From Pelobates cultripes (taxonomy: Eukaryota; Chordata; Amphibia; Anura; Pelobatidae): a stretch of 64,000 nt of DNA. The translations under genes and the position numbers were made by a program. The notes beneath the pieces were generated by a model. It was not told the DNA's origin, ran no database searches, and was given only the letters and a program-made list of their open reading frames with translations. Below, piece after piece: positions 41,677 through 52,301 of the stretch (its first letter is position 1; every line of letters starts with the position of its first letter). The stretch covers positions 356,036,866 through 356,100,865 of the forward strand of contig OW240913.1 in assembly GCA_933207985.1 (NCBI GenBank), read 5' to 3'.

Positions 41677-41939
41677 AAATTATAGATTAGTGTCACTAAT
41701 AATATACTAGATTGCCTACTTACAACCAAATGAGGATGATGATGGGCTGCAGTTTGGCTCCACTGGTCTGGTGTAGAACAGGATCTCTGGAGGCTGTTTG
41801 CAACTGTGGTCACAAAATGCAATGTTTTGGGAGAATTGGAAGGAGCTCCATTTATTGGGGGCCCCTTACACAGCTCAAGGTCTGGGCCTCAGGGCCTGAC
41901 GGTGAGTATGCCCACAAGGCCCACTCATAAGTCCACTTA
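41677..41939. other. No gene seen
   Basis: Short unclassified stretch. Confidence 0.4.
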
Positions 41940-42553
41940 TATGTTCCACCTACCCATGAGTTCGCTCACAGGGAGTGGAGTGTGTAGGGGATGTGTTATG
42001 TGTTATTGTAGAGGATCTAATATGTGCTTGCGGTTTGCAGTGTGGCGGGGATACCAGTTTGTGCAGGTGATGCAGTGTGGCTTATGTATAAGTGGGATGT
42101 ATTGTGTGTTTGTTTGTGTAAGGATGCATTGTGTGAATCTTGTGTTTGTATGTGCATGGGTGATGCAAAGGTGTATCGAGTGTGTGTTAGTGATGTATTG
42201 TGTTTGTGTGTATGTAAGTAAAGTGTGTGTGTGTGTTTGCATAAGTGTTTTGTGTATGTGTGCAAAGGATGCATTGTTCGTGTGTGCTGTACTGTGTGTG
42301 TGTAAATGCATGCATTGTGTGTGTGTAAGGGAAGTATGTTGTGTTTCTCTGTGTGTGGGATGTATTGTGTGTGTGTGTGCTGCAGTGTCCTTCTCCTTCC
42401 TGTGTCCTTCTCCGTCCCCCTCCGTTCTCCTCATCTCCTCTTTTCCTCACCCTTACTCTCCCCCCTCCCTGTGTTCTTCTTACTTCCCCCTTGTTCTTCT
42501 TACCCCCCTTGTTCTTCTTACCCCGTTCTTCTTACCCCCTTGTTCTTCTTACT
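41940..42553. repeat. GT-rich repeats then a pyrimidine-rich repeat, up to the gap
   Basis: GTGTATGTGCATTGTGTG-like sequence to 42385, then C/T-rich sequence. At 42468-42553 a unit close to CTTGTTCTTCTTACCCCC repeats four to five times and runs into the gap. All frames here are compositional artefacts. Confidence 0.85.
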
Positions 42554-42653
42554 NNNNNNNNNNNNNNNNNNNNNNNNNNNNNNNNNNNNNNNNNNNNNNN
42601 NNNNNNNNNNNNNNNNNNNNNNNNNNNNNNNNNNNNNNNNNNNNNNNNNNNNN
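42554..42653. other. Assembly gap (100 N)
   Basis: Exactly 100 unknown bases, a conventional placeholder, so the true length is unknown. It hides the outermost left end of Tc1 copy 2 and the end of the pyrimidine repeat. Confidence 0.98.
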
Positions 42654-44224
42654 AAAAGTATTTGAAACCCTTTGGAATGATATGGATTTCTGCACAAATT
42701 GGTCATAAAATGTGATCTGATCATCATCTAAGTCACAACAATAGACAATCACAGTCTGCTTAAGCTAATAACACACAAAGAATGAAATGTTGCCATGTTT
42801 TTATTGAACACACCATGTAAACATTCACAGTGCAGGTGGAAAAAGTATGTAAACCCTTGGATTTAATAACTGGTTGAACCTCCTTTGGCAGCAATAACTT
42901 CAACCAAACGTTTCCTGTAGTTGCAGATCAGACGTGCACAATGGTCAGGAGTAATTTCAGTTCAGCAATATTCTCTGGATGTCTGGTGTGAATCGCTTTC
43001 TTGAAGTCATGCCACAGCATCTCAATCGGGCTGAGGTCAGGACTCTTCAGAAGGCATATTTTCTTCTGTTTAAGCCATTCTGTTGTTGATTTACTTCTAT
43101 GCTTTGGGTCATTGTCCTGTTGCAACACCCATCTTCTGTTGAGCTTCAACTGGTAGACAGATGGCCTTAAGTTCTCCTGCAAAATGTCTTGATAAACTTG
43201 GGAATTCATTTTTCCCTCAATGATAGCAATCCGTCCAGGCCCTGACGCAGCAAAGCAGCCCCAAACCATGATGCCCCCACCACCATACTTCACAGTTGGG
43301 ATGAGGTTTTGATGTTGGTGTGCTGTGCCTTTTTTTCGCCACAAATAGTGTTGTGTGTTCCTTCCAAACAACTCAACTTTGGTTTCATCTGTTCTCAAAA
43401 TATTTTGCCAGTACTGCTGTGGAACATCCAGGTGCTCTTGTGCAAACTGTAAATGTGCAGCAATGTTTTGTTTGGACAGCAGTGGCTTCCTCTGTGGTAT
43501 CTTCCCATGAAATCCATTCTTGTTTAGTGTTTTACGTATTGTAGATTCGCTAACAGGGATGTTAGCATTTGCCAGTGACTTTTGTAAGTCTTTAGCTGAC
43601 ACTCTAGGATTCCTCTTCACATCATTGAGCAGTCTGCGCTGTGCTCTTGCAGTCATCTTTACAGGACGGCCACTCCTAGGGAGAATAGCAGCAGTGCTGA
43701 ACTTTCTCCATTTATAGACAATTTGTCTTACCGTGGACTGATGAACAGCAAGGCTTTTGGAGATACTTTTATAACCCTTTCCAGCTTTATGCAAGTCAAC
43801 AATTCTTAATCGTAGGTCTTCTGAGAGCTCTTTTGTGCGAGGCATCATTCACATCAGGCAATGCTTCTTGTGAAAAACAAACCCAGAACTGGTGTGTGTT
43901 TTTTATAGGGCAGGGCAGCTGTAACCAACACCTCCAATCTCATCTCATTGATTGGACTCCAGTTGGCTGACATTTCACTCCAATTAGCTCTTGAAGATGT
44001 CATTAGTCTAGGTGTTCACATACTTTTTCCACCTGCACTGTGAATGTTTACATGGTGTGTTCAATAAAAACATGGCAACATTTCATTCTTTGTGTGTTAT
44101 TAGTTTAAGCAGAGTATGCTTGTCTATTGTTGTGACTTAGATGATGATCAGATCACATTTTGTGACCAATTTGTGCAGAAATCCATATCATTCCAAAGGG
44201 TTCACATACTCTTTCTTGCAACTG
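42654..44224 (-). mobile_element. Tc1-like transposon with IR/DR ends, copy 2
   Basis: Same family as 6383-7862. The right end is complete: the reverse complement of 44205-44224 reads CAGTTGCAAGAAAGAGTATG, followed by TA. The left terminal repeat starts within the gap. Each terminal repeat of about 210 bp carries an outer and an inner AAAAAGTATGTGAACCC-type direct repeat. Confidence 0.93.
42890..43848 (-). pseudogene. Tc1-like transposase, copy 2 (nearly intact)
   Basis: A 306-aa frame from [19 protein letters not shown] at 43848. It keeps the helix-turn-helix DNA-binding region, TDETKVELFGRN (first D), the glycine-rich [30 protein letters not shown] (second D) and [14 protein letters not shown] (catalytic E). 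Compared with copy 1 it lacks four residues just before SPDL (a 12-bp deletion). A 28-bp deletion near 42957 shifts the frame, so the true C-terminus (CARLICNYRKRLVEV in copy 1) is replaced by LLLTIVHV. The catalytic core could fold, but loss of the C-terminus and the WPSQ stretch makes activity unlikely. Confidence 0.92.
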
Positions 44225-44337
44225 TATACACACACATATTTTGTATTATATAATATTCAACTTATGGTCGGAGTTTGCACAGAGGCATTAACAAGACCGG
44301 GAACAGTGAGTGCGGGACACGTGGAAAGATATAGATA

Positions 44338-44375
<38 letters not shown>
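44225..44375. repeat. (TA)n microsatellite region
   Basis: Short spacer, then (TA)n at about 44333-44374. Confidence 0.85.
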
Positions 44376-44380
<5 letters not shown>

Positions 44381-44394
44381 ACCTAATAATAATA

Positions 44395-44590
44395 CTTTTC
44401 TAGTAACCTATTTCATTACCCTTACTTATACCCTTTGTGTCACTCTACCCCACTCCCTATCGCATGTAAGCTCATTGAGCAGGGCCTTCAACCCCTCTGT
44501 TCCTGTGTGTCCAACTTGTCTGGTTAAAATTATGTGTCTGTTAGTCCACACATTGTACAGCGCTATGGAATTTGCTGGATACTTGAATAT
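44395..44590 (+). repeat. Retroposon 3' region
   Basis: GTAAGCTCATTGAGCAGGGC, GTGTCTGTTAGTCCACACAT and TGTACAGCGCTATGGAATTT occur in the order known from a common frog 3' tail; compare 33926-33978. Confidence 0.6.
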
Positions 44591-44639
44591 GTTGAAAACC
44601 ATAATTGCTAAAGTTTTATCCATGAATATTAAACAGTTT

Positions 44640-44781
44640 CAAATTTATTTACTTATTTATTTATAAAATATTTTACCAGGGTGGATACATTGAGATATTT
44701 CTCATTTTCAAGTATGTCCTGGGGCCACAAAAATTTGCATTGTTACAATAGGATACAATATTACAAAAAATACAATATACA

Positions 44782-44818
<37 letters not shown>

Positions 44819-45119
44819 AACATATATAATTTAATACATAACAGGTAATAAATATATTCAACCATGACAGATGCATTCTGTATTGAGGTATATTGCCATA
44901 GATCTCTTAAAAGATTTTAGATTGAATGAAGATTTGACTGAGGTTATTCCATAATTGCGGTGCTCTGTAGGAAAATGAGGCTCGAGACACTTTACTTTTG
45001 TATTGTGGTATGCTAAATATCGTGCTAGTACTTGTTTGGAGTTTATAGGAGGGGAGAACAGCCGGGGAGAGCATTCTACTCGGGTAGGGTGGGAGCTTCC
45101 CAGAAATGCTCTTATGCAA
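44640..45119 (-). pseudogene. LINE 3' end with ORF2 C-terminal scrap
   Basis: On the minus strand, a 70-aa frame (44907-45119) contains SRASFSYRAPQLWNNLSQIF, typical of the last part of LINE ORF2 proteins of the L2/CR1/RTE type. It is followed by an apparent 3' untranslated region ending GTAAAATATTTTATAAATAA and (AAATA)n at about 44640. A (TA)n microsatellite at 44788-44815 lies within it. The upstream ORF2 is missing. The family is not resolved. Confidence 0.6.
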
Positions 45120-47629
45120 AAGGCTGGAAAGATGAAGAGTGCGTCGGGATTCCTTGAAATTCCGGGAAATGCTTGGAATTATATTAAATCAAGGTCTACT
45201 AGTCTAATAGAGCTTCTGTATCACTAGATGGAGTAAAATACAATCATTTAGACAATATTAAAAGAATTCTGTGTAAACTTAAACTTAAATAATTTATTAC
45301 TTGAGCATGATAAGTGCCAAGGAACGGTAAAAGACATTCCTCAGCATTTTAAAACTCAGTTTGTTTGGTGCCAAGTTGGAATATTTCCTTCACAAACTGT
45401 TCATTTGACCCAAATATCATGTTGATAAGCACTCTGTAAACAGATTAGTTCCACAAATGTTTTATAAAGATCCACTAAACAAATATTTAAATAGATCACA
45501 GCAGAAAACTGCAAATCAAATATAAATGTAAGGTAGCTTTAAGAAAGAATAACCTGCCTTTATTTAAAGTTGAACTAAATCTATTTAAAATGGCTCAGTT
45601 TAATATTACATGGGGTGCAATGTGGTCAGTCCAAAAGAGATCCTAATGTTTTTTTTCTACACTGTATATTTTAAAGGTATATATATCTATATACTGCTTT
45701 GTCTCAAAAACACGCTGTAAAAATGACCACTATATCACATAGGACCAAAATAACAGTATGTAACTTTGTTTGATCATAAGGATACAGCACAGTTATGTAC
45801 ATGATAACTTATATCACACATTAATGATCGGCAATGATCACCAAAGGTCCAGATTGTATCACCAATGAAAGAGAATAGAGTATTGCCAAAATCTAAAAGC
45901 CTTTGGATAGCTTTGAGGAAAGGTTTAAGAAAAGCAACTGTAGAGACACCACCAAAACCTCTCTAACTTTTTATAATGTCATATAATGTTATCCATTTTT
46001 AGGAGTGTGAATTGGAATATGGCCAAGACGGGGCTATTCTGAGAAATTTTAGGTGACTTACTAACAACAAGTTATGCAACTAAAATATAATTTAGTACAA
46101 GGACAATGTGCCTTACTTACTTACTGTCATTTAAAGTACTACTGTGTTATTGCGAGTATTATTGCTGTGGAGCTCCTTTACACAATCAGACACACCAAAG
46201 GAAAGAGGGACATTAGGATAGAAAAGAAAAACTGAAAGATTTGTCCCGTCCATCCAAAATACGGACAATTGGTTGGCATGGAGTGGAAACGCATGAGTTA
46301 AAGGGACATGTAGACTAATATAGAGAAGGTGAGCTAGGTCAGGAAGTTGATTGAACTAATGTTGTTCAGATTGCACTTTAAGAAAGGTAATGAGTTATGT
46401 AGACATAGTCCTTGTAACTAATGGAAGTAGAATTGAAGCTATAAGCAATTCTTCTGAGATTCACATTCCAAGTATAAATATAAATAGTTCCCAGGGTTCT
46501 GCATTTTAAGTAAATAATGCTTACTTAAAAAAATAAAAATAAAGGATTACACAAGAATGGTTAAAATAAGCTAATTTAAAACAGCCTATCAAAGTGAGGT
46601 TTTTGTTAAATAAACAAACTAAAAAACAAAACCAACTTAACTTTATTTGACTGTTTCAAGATTAAAATGCTATTTTTTTTGTTTATAGGATTTGACATTG
46701 TGTGAAATACATTTTACGGATATCTCTTTATTGAAATACAAACCAGATGTCTTTTATAAAATATATGTACACAGAGAGGCATAAAGGATTCATCAAACCA
46801 TATTGAAACTATAATTTGAAGATAAAGAATAAGAACAAAAAGAAATATACATATAAAATATATGCCAACATTTTACGATGTCTTCATGTTCCTATGGTAT
46901 CTGGCTATGCCATTTAGCAGTGGGAATTGCATTTAAATATATTGACTTTAATCTATTACAAAATGAATCCCTACATTTTAGCCCTTAACAGAATTCCTTC
47001 ATAAACCGAATGGGCTGTATGTGCCTATATCAGTATTACAGCAACATAGATCTACATATCTGACTCTATAGTCAGGTTCTAGATACCATAGTTTCATTAT
47101 CACCACCACAGGACTGGGACTATTACGGGCTATGGCTATGCAGAGGTTTGAGAAAGGGTTCTGTGTAGACCACTATATTACAAATTATGTTCTTCTTCTA
47201 ATATATTTCGTCATCCCATGTACACGATTGTTAGTATGCTAGTAAATATTTATAAAGCTCTAAATAAAATTAGTAAATAAAGACACTTTAGTTAAAATGA
47301 AGGTAGATTAATAGTGAGAAGAAGGAAAAAGATCTTCAACCATAAAAGATTCTTCTACTCGAGTGGTTTAATATCTTCTTCATATTTAAAGACTGACAGA
47401 CGGCTGTTAATATCTCTATGAACAATGAGAGGCTCTTTACGTAGGCATCTGTTTTAAAGGCTCAAGCCACAACTAATTTAGAGAAATGTATAAATGTACG
47501 ATAGGTGCTAACATATTGAATTTTGTTTTTTAATGATGGAAGTACAACAAATTGAGAATTAACCTGCTTTGGATGGTTTTTATAATCCTACAAAATTGTG
47601 ATGTGAAACAACACCCATGGAAACTTAAG
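45120..47629. other. No gene; one dispersed repeat at 46150-46270
   Basis: AT-rich unique-looking sequence. The part 46150-46270 shares ordered motifs with 12640-12775 (CAGACACACCAA, GAGGGACATTAGGATAGAAAA). No exon or element end otherwise. Confidence 0.5.
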
Positions 47630-47718
47630 CATACCCCCCAACCATCCCTATTTCGGCGAGACAGTCACGGTTCTTTATGTCCTGTCCCGCAGTACAACCT
47701 TCGTTCAGTGGTGCCCTG
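47630..47718. repeat. Older dispersed repeat, target of ERV copy 2
   Basis: CCATCCCTATTTCGGCGAGA followed by GTCCTGTCCCGCAG resembles a common frog dispersed repeat. It is cut by ERV copy 2 and resumes at 52823 after the duplicated CCCTG. Confidence 0.5.
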
Positions 47719-48234
47719 TGTGGTGTATCACCAAATTAATATATATACTACACAAGGTTCGTCTACATTAAAAGGTATTTATTAAAAGGCAACAACACAA
47801 TATTATAAATGTATCACAAACACACAGCCCAGACCCATGGAGCAACAACCCTTTTAAATCTATCTATCTATATAGTAACCCCTTCCACACACGCTTGATC
47901 TCACCCACGGTTAGGCCTTCACATCTAGTAATGGCTCACTGCTGCAAGTTCAACATCACATCCACCAAGGAAGAAAAGGAAGCAACAGAGTGTAACATGG
48001 TTCACCATGCTAGCTCATGGCGTCTGCACATCTGCTCTGTAGCACAGCCAAGAAGGAACAGAGAGGAATGGAGAAAGGGGGAAGTGGTTATCTCTTTCCT
48101 GACTTGTAAAGGTATTGAATTACCAATTAACATTTCAAAAGGGTAAAGCTTATCCCACTGTAAGAAAAGCAAACATGAGCTTGGTCACATGACCCCTGGT
48201 CACCATATTAGTTTGATGACAGAATGTCACCACA
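47719..48234 (-). repeat. 3' LTR of ERV copy 2
   Basis: 516 bp, TG...CA. In the sense direction it has TATA-like ACTATATAG and the poly(A) signal TTTTAATAAATACC. It differs from the other LTR by one base. Confidence 0.95.
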
Positions 48235-48430
48235 TTCCCTCACTTTTTCTTCTCTTATGTTGAGCACATTTAAAAATAATAATTTATCCCTTCTATCTAA
48301 ACTATGAGATCTGAAGTAGGAAAGGGGAGCACAGGAATTATAGTGAGTGATATAAGAAGGGGGAAAGAAAACAGTCAAATAGGGGTTGCATCACCCCACA
48401 TTCCCCCACTTTTTCTTCTTTTATGTTGCT
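48234..48430 (-). promoter_or_regulatory. Polypurine tract pair, ERV copy 2
   Basis: In the sense direction AAGAGAAGAAAAAGTGAGGG abuts the LTR (48235-48256). A similar AGAAGAAAAAGTGGGGGAA followed by TGTGG lies 166 bp upstream (about 48400). The arrangement is the same as in copy 1. Confidence 0.75.
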
Positions 48431-48750
48431 CCGTTATCTAGTTATCCCTCTAGTACAGGAAAACCTAGTGGGAGCAAAAACCTGATATACAGGAGAAATT
48501 CAACCCACCGTCCCTCCGGAATAGTTCCCTCAGCGACATAAGTTCTCCTGTACTTTCCTATGGCTGTCAATTCACATGTTATACAAAGTGTCACAAAAAA
48601 ACATAACTTATAGAATGTAGGTGAGAGTGTGTGTGTGCAATGTAAAACTTTATTGAAGAATGTGTGAGAGAGCGAGAAAGAGAGAGAGAGAGAGAAACAA
48701 ACAAAAACAAAAAAACAAAAAAAATCCCCCTTTTCAAGTTTCTTCCTCAT

Positions 48751-49180
48751 CTATTTAGCATGAGTACTAGCAGCAAAGTTTGTAGGACTGGATGTGATAT
48801 TTGCAGAATTCCATACTCTCAATCCAGTTCCGACTCCTCCCAGTAGAGCTGCAAATTGTCCCATTTTTCCTGACACCCTGCTTTGCCTAAAACACTGTCG
48901 CCGTTGTTCCGGACACCTTGGAGGAATAGAAGGATTATTAAAATATAGACTGTAATCTTCTCCCTTATTTGGAGTATCTTCTGGCCGTATTGCCTGTCTC
49001 CCATCCCTACTGTGATACAGCATATACTTATCCATCCTGTAACAAGGATCCACTACGATCTTCTGTTGACACACATCATCATCCTAATACAGCTTTGCCG
49101 TGCTCTGTGGGAACACTAGATCTCATCATTAGAAAGGAATAGCTAAATGGGAGACTGGAAGACTGAGAGAAAGAACAAAA
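48751..49180 (-). pseudogene. env remnant, ERV copy 2
   Basis: A pyrimidine tract ending TTCTTTCTCTCAG (sense, about 49166) is a likely splice acceptor shared with copy 1. The frame 48751-49074 carries a basic RRQ-type stretch and LLGGVGTGLRVWNS, then ends THAK. It is about 30 bp shorter at its end than copy 1, so the two copies differ in their 3' junction. It is a small piece around the surface/transmembrane boundary, without the rest of Env. Confidence 0.6.
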
Positions 49181-49233
49181 CAAAAGAAAAACAAACATAC
49201 ATAGGATGTAGAGGACAACAAAAATTATGGGAG

Positions 49234-50922
49234 TTATTCATTGCTGGGGACCCCCAATTGATCAGTATTTCCCTTCCTCATCTGTTCCCTAAGCACTTTC
49301 ATGTCTGCCTCCAATCTCTCAGTCTGTCTCTTTAGGTCCCAGTAGTCTGTATTCCCTTCTTTATTCCTCCAATTATCCCAATTCCGTCTATTGGTCTGAT
49401 GCTCATCCCATCTATGGTTCCTTTTCCAATTATTCTCCCTATAACTGTTCCTGTTGTTTCTCTGTTTTTCTTGCCAACTGTGATTTTCCGAGTTATCTCT
49501 CCTTTTTAGCCTCTCCCAGGTATTATTATTCCAATTATTATTGATTACCTTAGGCCCCTCCCATCTATTCCTCCAATTATCTCCCATTACATTCCCAGGG
49601 TCCCTGTGTGGATCTCTCCATCTTTTGTCAAAGTCCTGTTTTGGTCTCCAGTTCTCATTATCCCTCTTGTTCTGGCTTCTCCATTTACCATCTATATCTC
49701 TACCAGAGTCGACCTTGAATGTTCTTATGGCTGAAACAGAGAAGGCCTGTTCCGAGGAAGGATGCTTGATCCACCAATTGTCAGCTCTAGTTAGTACCAT
49801 TTCTAAGTCTGCTGGTGTTGGATCAAAAAGCCTCACAAATTCTTGACACTCCAAGGGAAGGGCTTCCATTACTTTAGTAATATGTTGTGGTGAGCCCAAG
49901 ACCAGAGGCTGTTGAGGTTGGCGTAGCGTATACCAGAACAATATCCTTTGAGCTACCTCTCTAGGACCATCTGCTGGCCTCATCATAATATTAACTATTT
50001 CTTTCTCTATGCTGAGTAGATAGAAAATCGTTGCAGCAATTCTTCCTGCCTGGTCAGACACACTGTTATTAAATCCAAATAGTCTGCTAGCCAAAGGACC
50101 CATAGCATATTCTAACAGTTCTGTCCATTCTTCTAAGTTAAGACCTCCTTTTTTTGCTCTATTTGCTCCCCTCATAAACCAATGTGTAAAGGTGTTAAAG
50201 TCGTCAGTTGGCATACTTCCCCACCATTTCTGGAAATTATCTTTGTCTGTGATTGACATAGTCCTTGTCTGTCTAGAGAAGCTAGTAGGCATTTCTCTTA
50301 CATTAAAATGTTCAGTTATTATTAAAGGGGCTTGTGGGACACAGTTAACAACTAGCGCATTTCCCTTGTGTTTGGTTCTGAGCACTGGTTCTGTACTTTT
50401 AGATATAAAATGAGACTGGTCGGGGCATTCTTTAGGAATCTCCTTATCCCATTTATTTATGCTTTCTTTAGTTTTTATTTTATATTCCATGACAAGGTTT
50501 TGGAGTTCAGTGATCTTAGCACTATATGCATCTCTCTGTTGTTCTATTTCCTTTAATTCTTTCTCCAACCCCTCGGTCATTTTGTTTGTTCTTAGGGCAG
50601 CTATTTTAAAACAATCTCTTTCATCAAGAGCATCTTCCATTTTATTAGTGGTTACTAAATTAGCTTGCTGCAATTCGAGTACCATGCTTGCCAAACCCCC
50701 TATTGCAGCAACAACCGCTTGTGCCACCAAGCTTTTCCTTTTCTTAATATGGCACTTTTTATTAGTAACAATCTGTGTCAAAACATCCATGAAACCTTCA
50801 TATTTTCCACAATTGGGGCCTGCTGGTTCTGGAAGCTCATATGGTCCATCATGTTTGTCAATGTCATTCTTGAAGTACTCTAGTACTTCTGCAGAAAAAT
50901 ACTTGGTACCTAGATATGACAT
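49234..50922 (-). CDS. Intact retroviral-type Gag, ERV copy 2
   Basis: 562 aa with no break. Residues about 1-60: N-terminal region (MSYLGTKYFSAEVLEYF). Residue 60 on: basic KKRKSL. About 75-160: strongly charged heptad pattern, predicted coiled coil (EGLEKELKEIEQQRDAYSAK). About 225-390: capsid-like region (FQKWWGSMPTDDFNTFTHWF, LLEYAMGPLASRLFGF, DPTPADLEMVLTRADNWW). About 410-530: very rich in W, N and R (NWRNRWEGPKVINNNW), probably RNA binding. About 525-550: second coiled coil. There is no Cys-His zinc knuckle. The coiled coil plus arginine-rich tail recalls spuma-like Gag, but I cannot assign it with certainty. The same frame, broken, is in copy 1. Confidence 0.85.
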   Translation of the reverse strand: MSYLGTKYFSAEVLEYFKNDIDKHDGPYELPEPAGPNCGKYEGFMDVLTQIVTNKKCHIKKRKSLVAQAVVAAIGGLASMVLELQQANLVTTNKMEDALDERDCFKIAALRTNKMTEGLEKELKEIEQQRDAYSAKITELQNLVMEYKIKTKESINKWDKEIPKECPDQSHFISKSTEPVLRTKHKGNALVVNCVPQAPLIITEHFNVREMPTSFSRQTRTMSITDKDNFQKWWGSMPTDDFNTFTHWFMRGANRAKKGGLNLEEWTELLEYAMGPLASRLFGFNNSVSDQAGRIAATIFYLLSIEKEIVNIMMRPADGPREVAQRILFWYTLRQPQQPLVLGSPQHITKVMEALPLECQEFVRLFDPTPADLEMVLTRADNWWIKHPSSEQAFSVSAIRTFKVDSGRDIDGKWRSQNKRDNENWRPKQDFDKRWRDPHRDPGNVMGDNWRNRWEGPKVINNNWNNNTWERLKRRDNSENHSWQEKQRNNRNSYRENNWKRNHRWDEHQTNRRNWDNWRNKEGNTDYWDLKRQTERLEADMKVLREQMRKGNTDQLGVPSNE

Positions 50923-52286
50923 TTTAAAACCGAGCTCTCCCTGAGTCTTTAATCGAAATAGACCAGCAGACTAAGTAAAAAAAAAAACAACAAGCTTTTA
51001 ACAATGGGATTAATTTAAAAAAAACTGAAACTTGCTCCAAAGAGATTGAACCATTTGAGAACTTAATTACATTAACCTATTCAAACAAACTTGTCTTTTG
51101 AGAAAAAAACAAAAAAAAACTTCACAGTCTCAATACAACAAATGCCCACAGGCAGCAAAACACAAAACCACCCTTCTGCCTTTGTTTAAGTGCAGTGTGG
51201 GGGGTCTACAAATAAACAGAATGATTTAAAGGAAGGTATGGGAACTGGAAAATACCTGACTGTAACTTCAGCACAATGATAATTCCCAACCATATAACAA
51301 TCTAACATAGGCACCTTTACCTCAAATACAAACTGTTCATTTTCTATTAAACACACTCCAGTGTAAAAATGTAGCCTGGCTAAACAATAGCCACCACACT
51401 GTATTAGCCCCAATACCTTTATCATGTAAACACAATGCTCCTACCCAGAATTCAATGGTTCAAACAGACAAAAGATAACCCCCAAAAAAACAGTTTGCTA
51501 TTTAAACTTAGAATGCAGGGAAGCCACAAAATGTACAAAATCTAACATCTAAAAACAATTACAATATATTCAGTTTAGTTCTAGTTAGTTGCAACAGGAG
51601 AGAGAGACAATACAGCACATGGGCTATTAAAAATGGCCGAAACATCAATAGTACCAATGCAGTGCAACTATTCAATCTTCCCCTTTAATCACCAATACTT
51701 TAAAACTGTGCATAAACAAAATTAAACTATAAATGCCACAATTTGCAACAAAATACGTTCTGTCAGTCATAATGCACAAACATTATGCTCCTATCCTGAA
51801 TTCAATGATTCAAACAGACAAACGATAACAACAAAAAAACGTTTGCTATTTTAACTTAGAATGCAGTGAAGCCCCACAATTTAACACCTAAGAAAACAAT
51901 TAAAAAGATTAAGTTTCATTCTAGTTAGTTGCAACAAGAGAGACAATACAGCACATGGGCAATTAAAAATGGCCAAAATCCAATGCTATTCAATTTTCCC
52001 CTTTTATCACCAATACTTTAAAAATACTAGGCCTGAGCTATGGTAGTCAAAACACAACAAACTCAGGTATTTGAAACACACAAAAAAACTAATATATTCA
52101 AAATTGAGGCCTGATGCCCAAGCTTGTATATTAAAATGGAGGCCCAAACTAGACTCCACACACAATCAGTCCTTGATTTCCCGTGCAGAGGATCAAAGTA
52201 CTTTTTTTTTTTTTCTCCCAAAAAATAAATCTGACTATCTATTACTGTGTTATTACCTCATAAATAACCTTTGTAGAAGTCTAATA
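50923..52286 (-). other. Leader of ERV copy 2 with a duplicated block
   Basis: Non-coding. A block starting GAATTCAATGGTTCAAACAG occurs at about 51446 and again, slightly diverged, near 51797, a 351-bp period. The GCATCAGGCCTCAATTTTGA block that is multiplied in copy 1 occurs once here (about 52100). Confidence 0.75.
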
Positions 52287-52299
52287 TTCGTGGTCGCCA
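52287..52299 (-). promoter_or_regulatory. Primer-binding site, ERV copy 2
   Basis: In sense, TGGCGACCACGAA starts three bases after the 5' LTR. It begins with TGG as expected for tRNA priming. From memory it fits the 3' end of an arginine tRNA; pairing ends after about 13 bases. Confidence 0.7.
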
Positions 52300-52301
52300 A
52301 A

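Noticed and set aside
42003..42715. Long frames around the assembly gap
   Set aside because: They run through GT-rich repeats or through N bases, so the translations are meaningless.
47895..48146. 83-codon plus-strand frame present identically in both LTRs of ERV copy 2
   Set aside because: It is antisense within the LTR, and the duplication simply follows from the two LTRs being identical.
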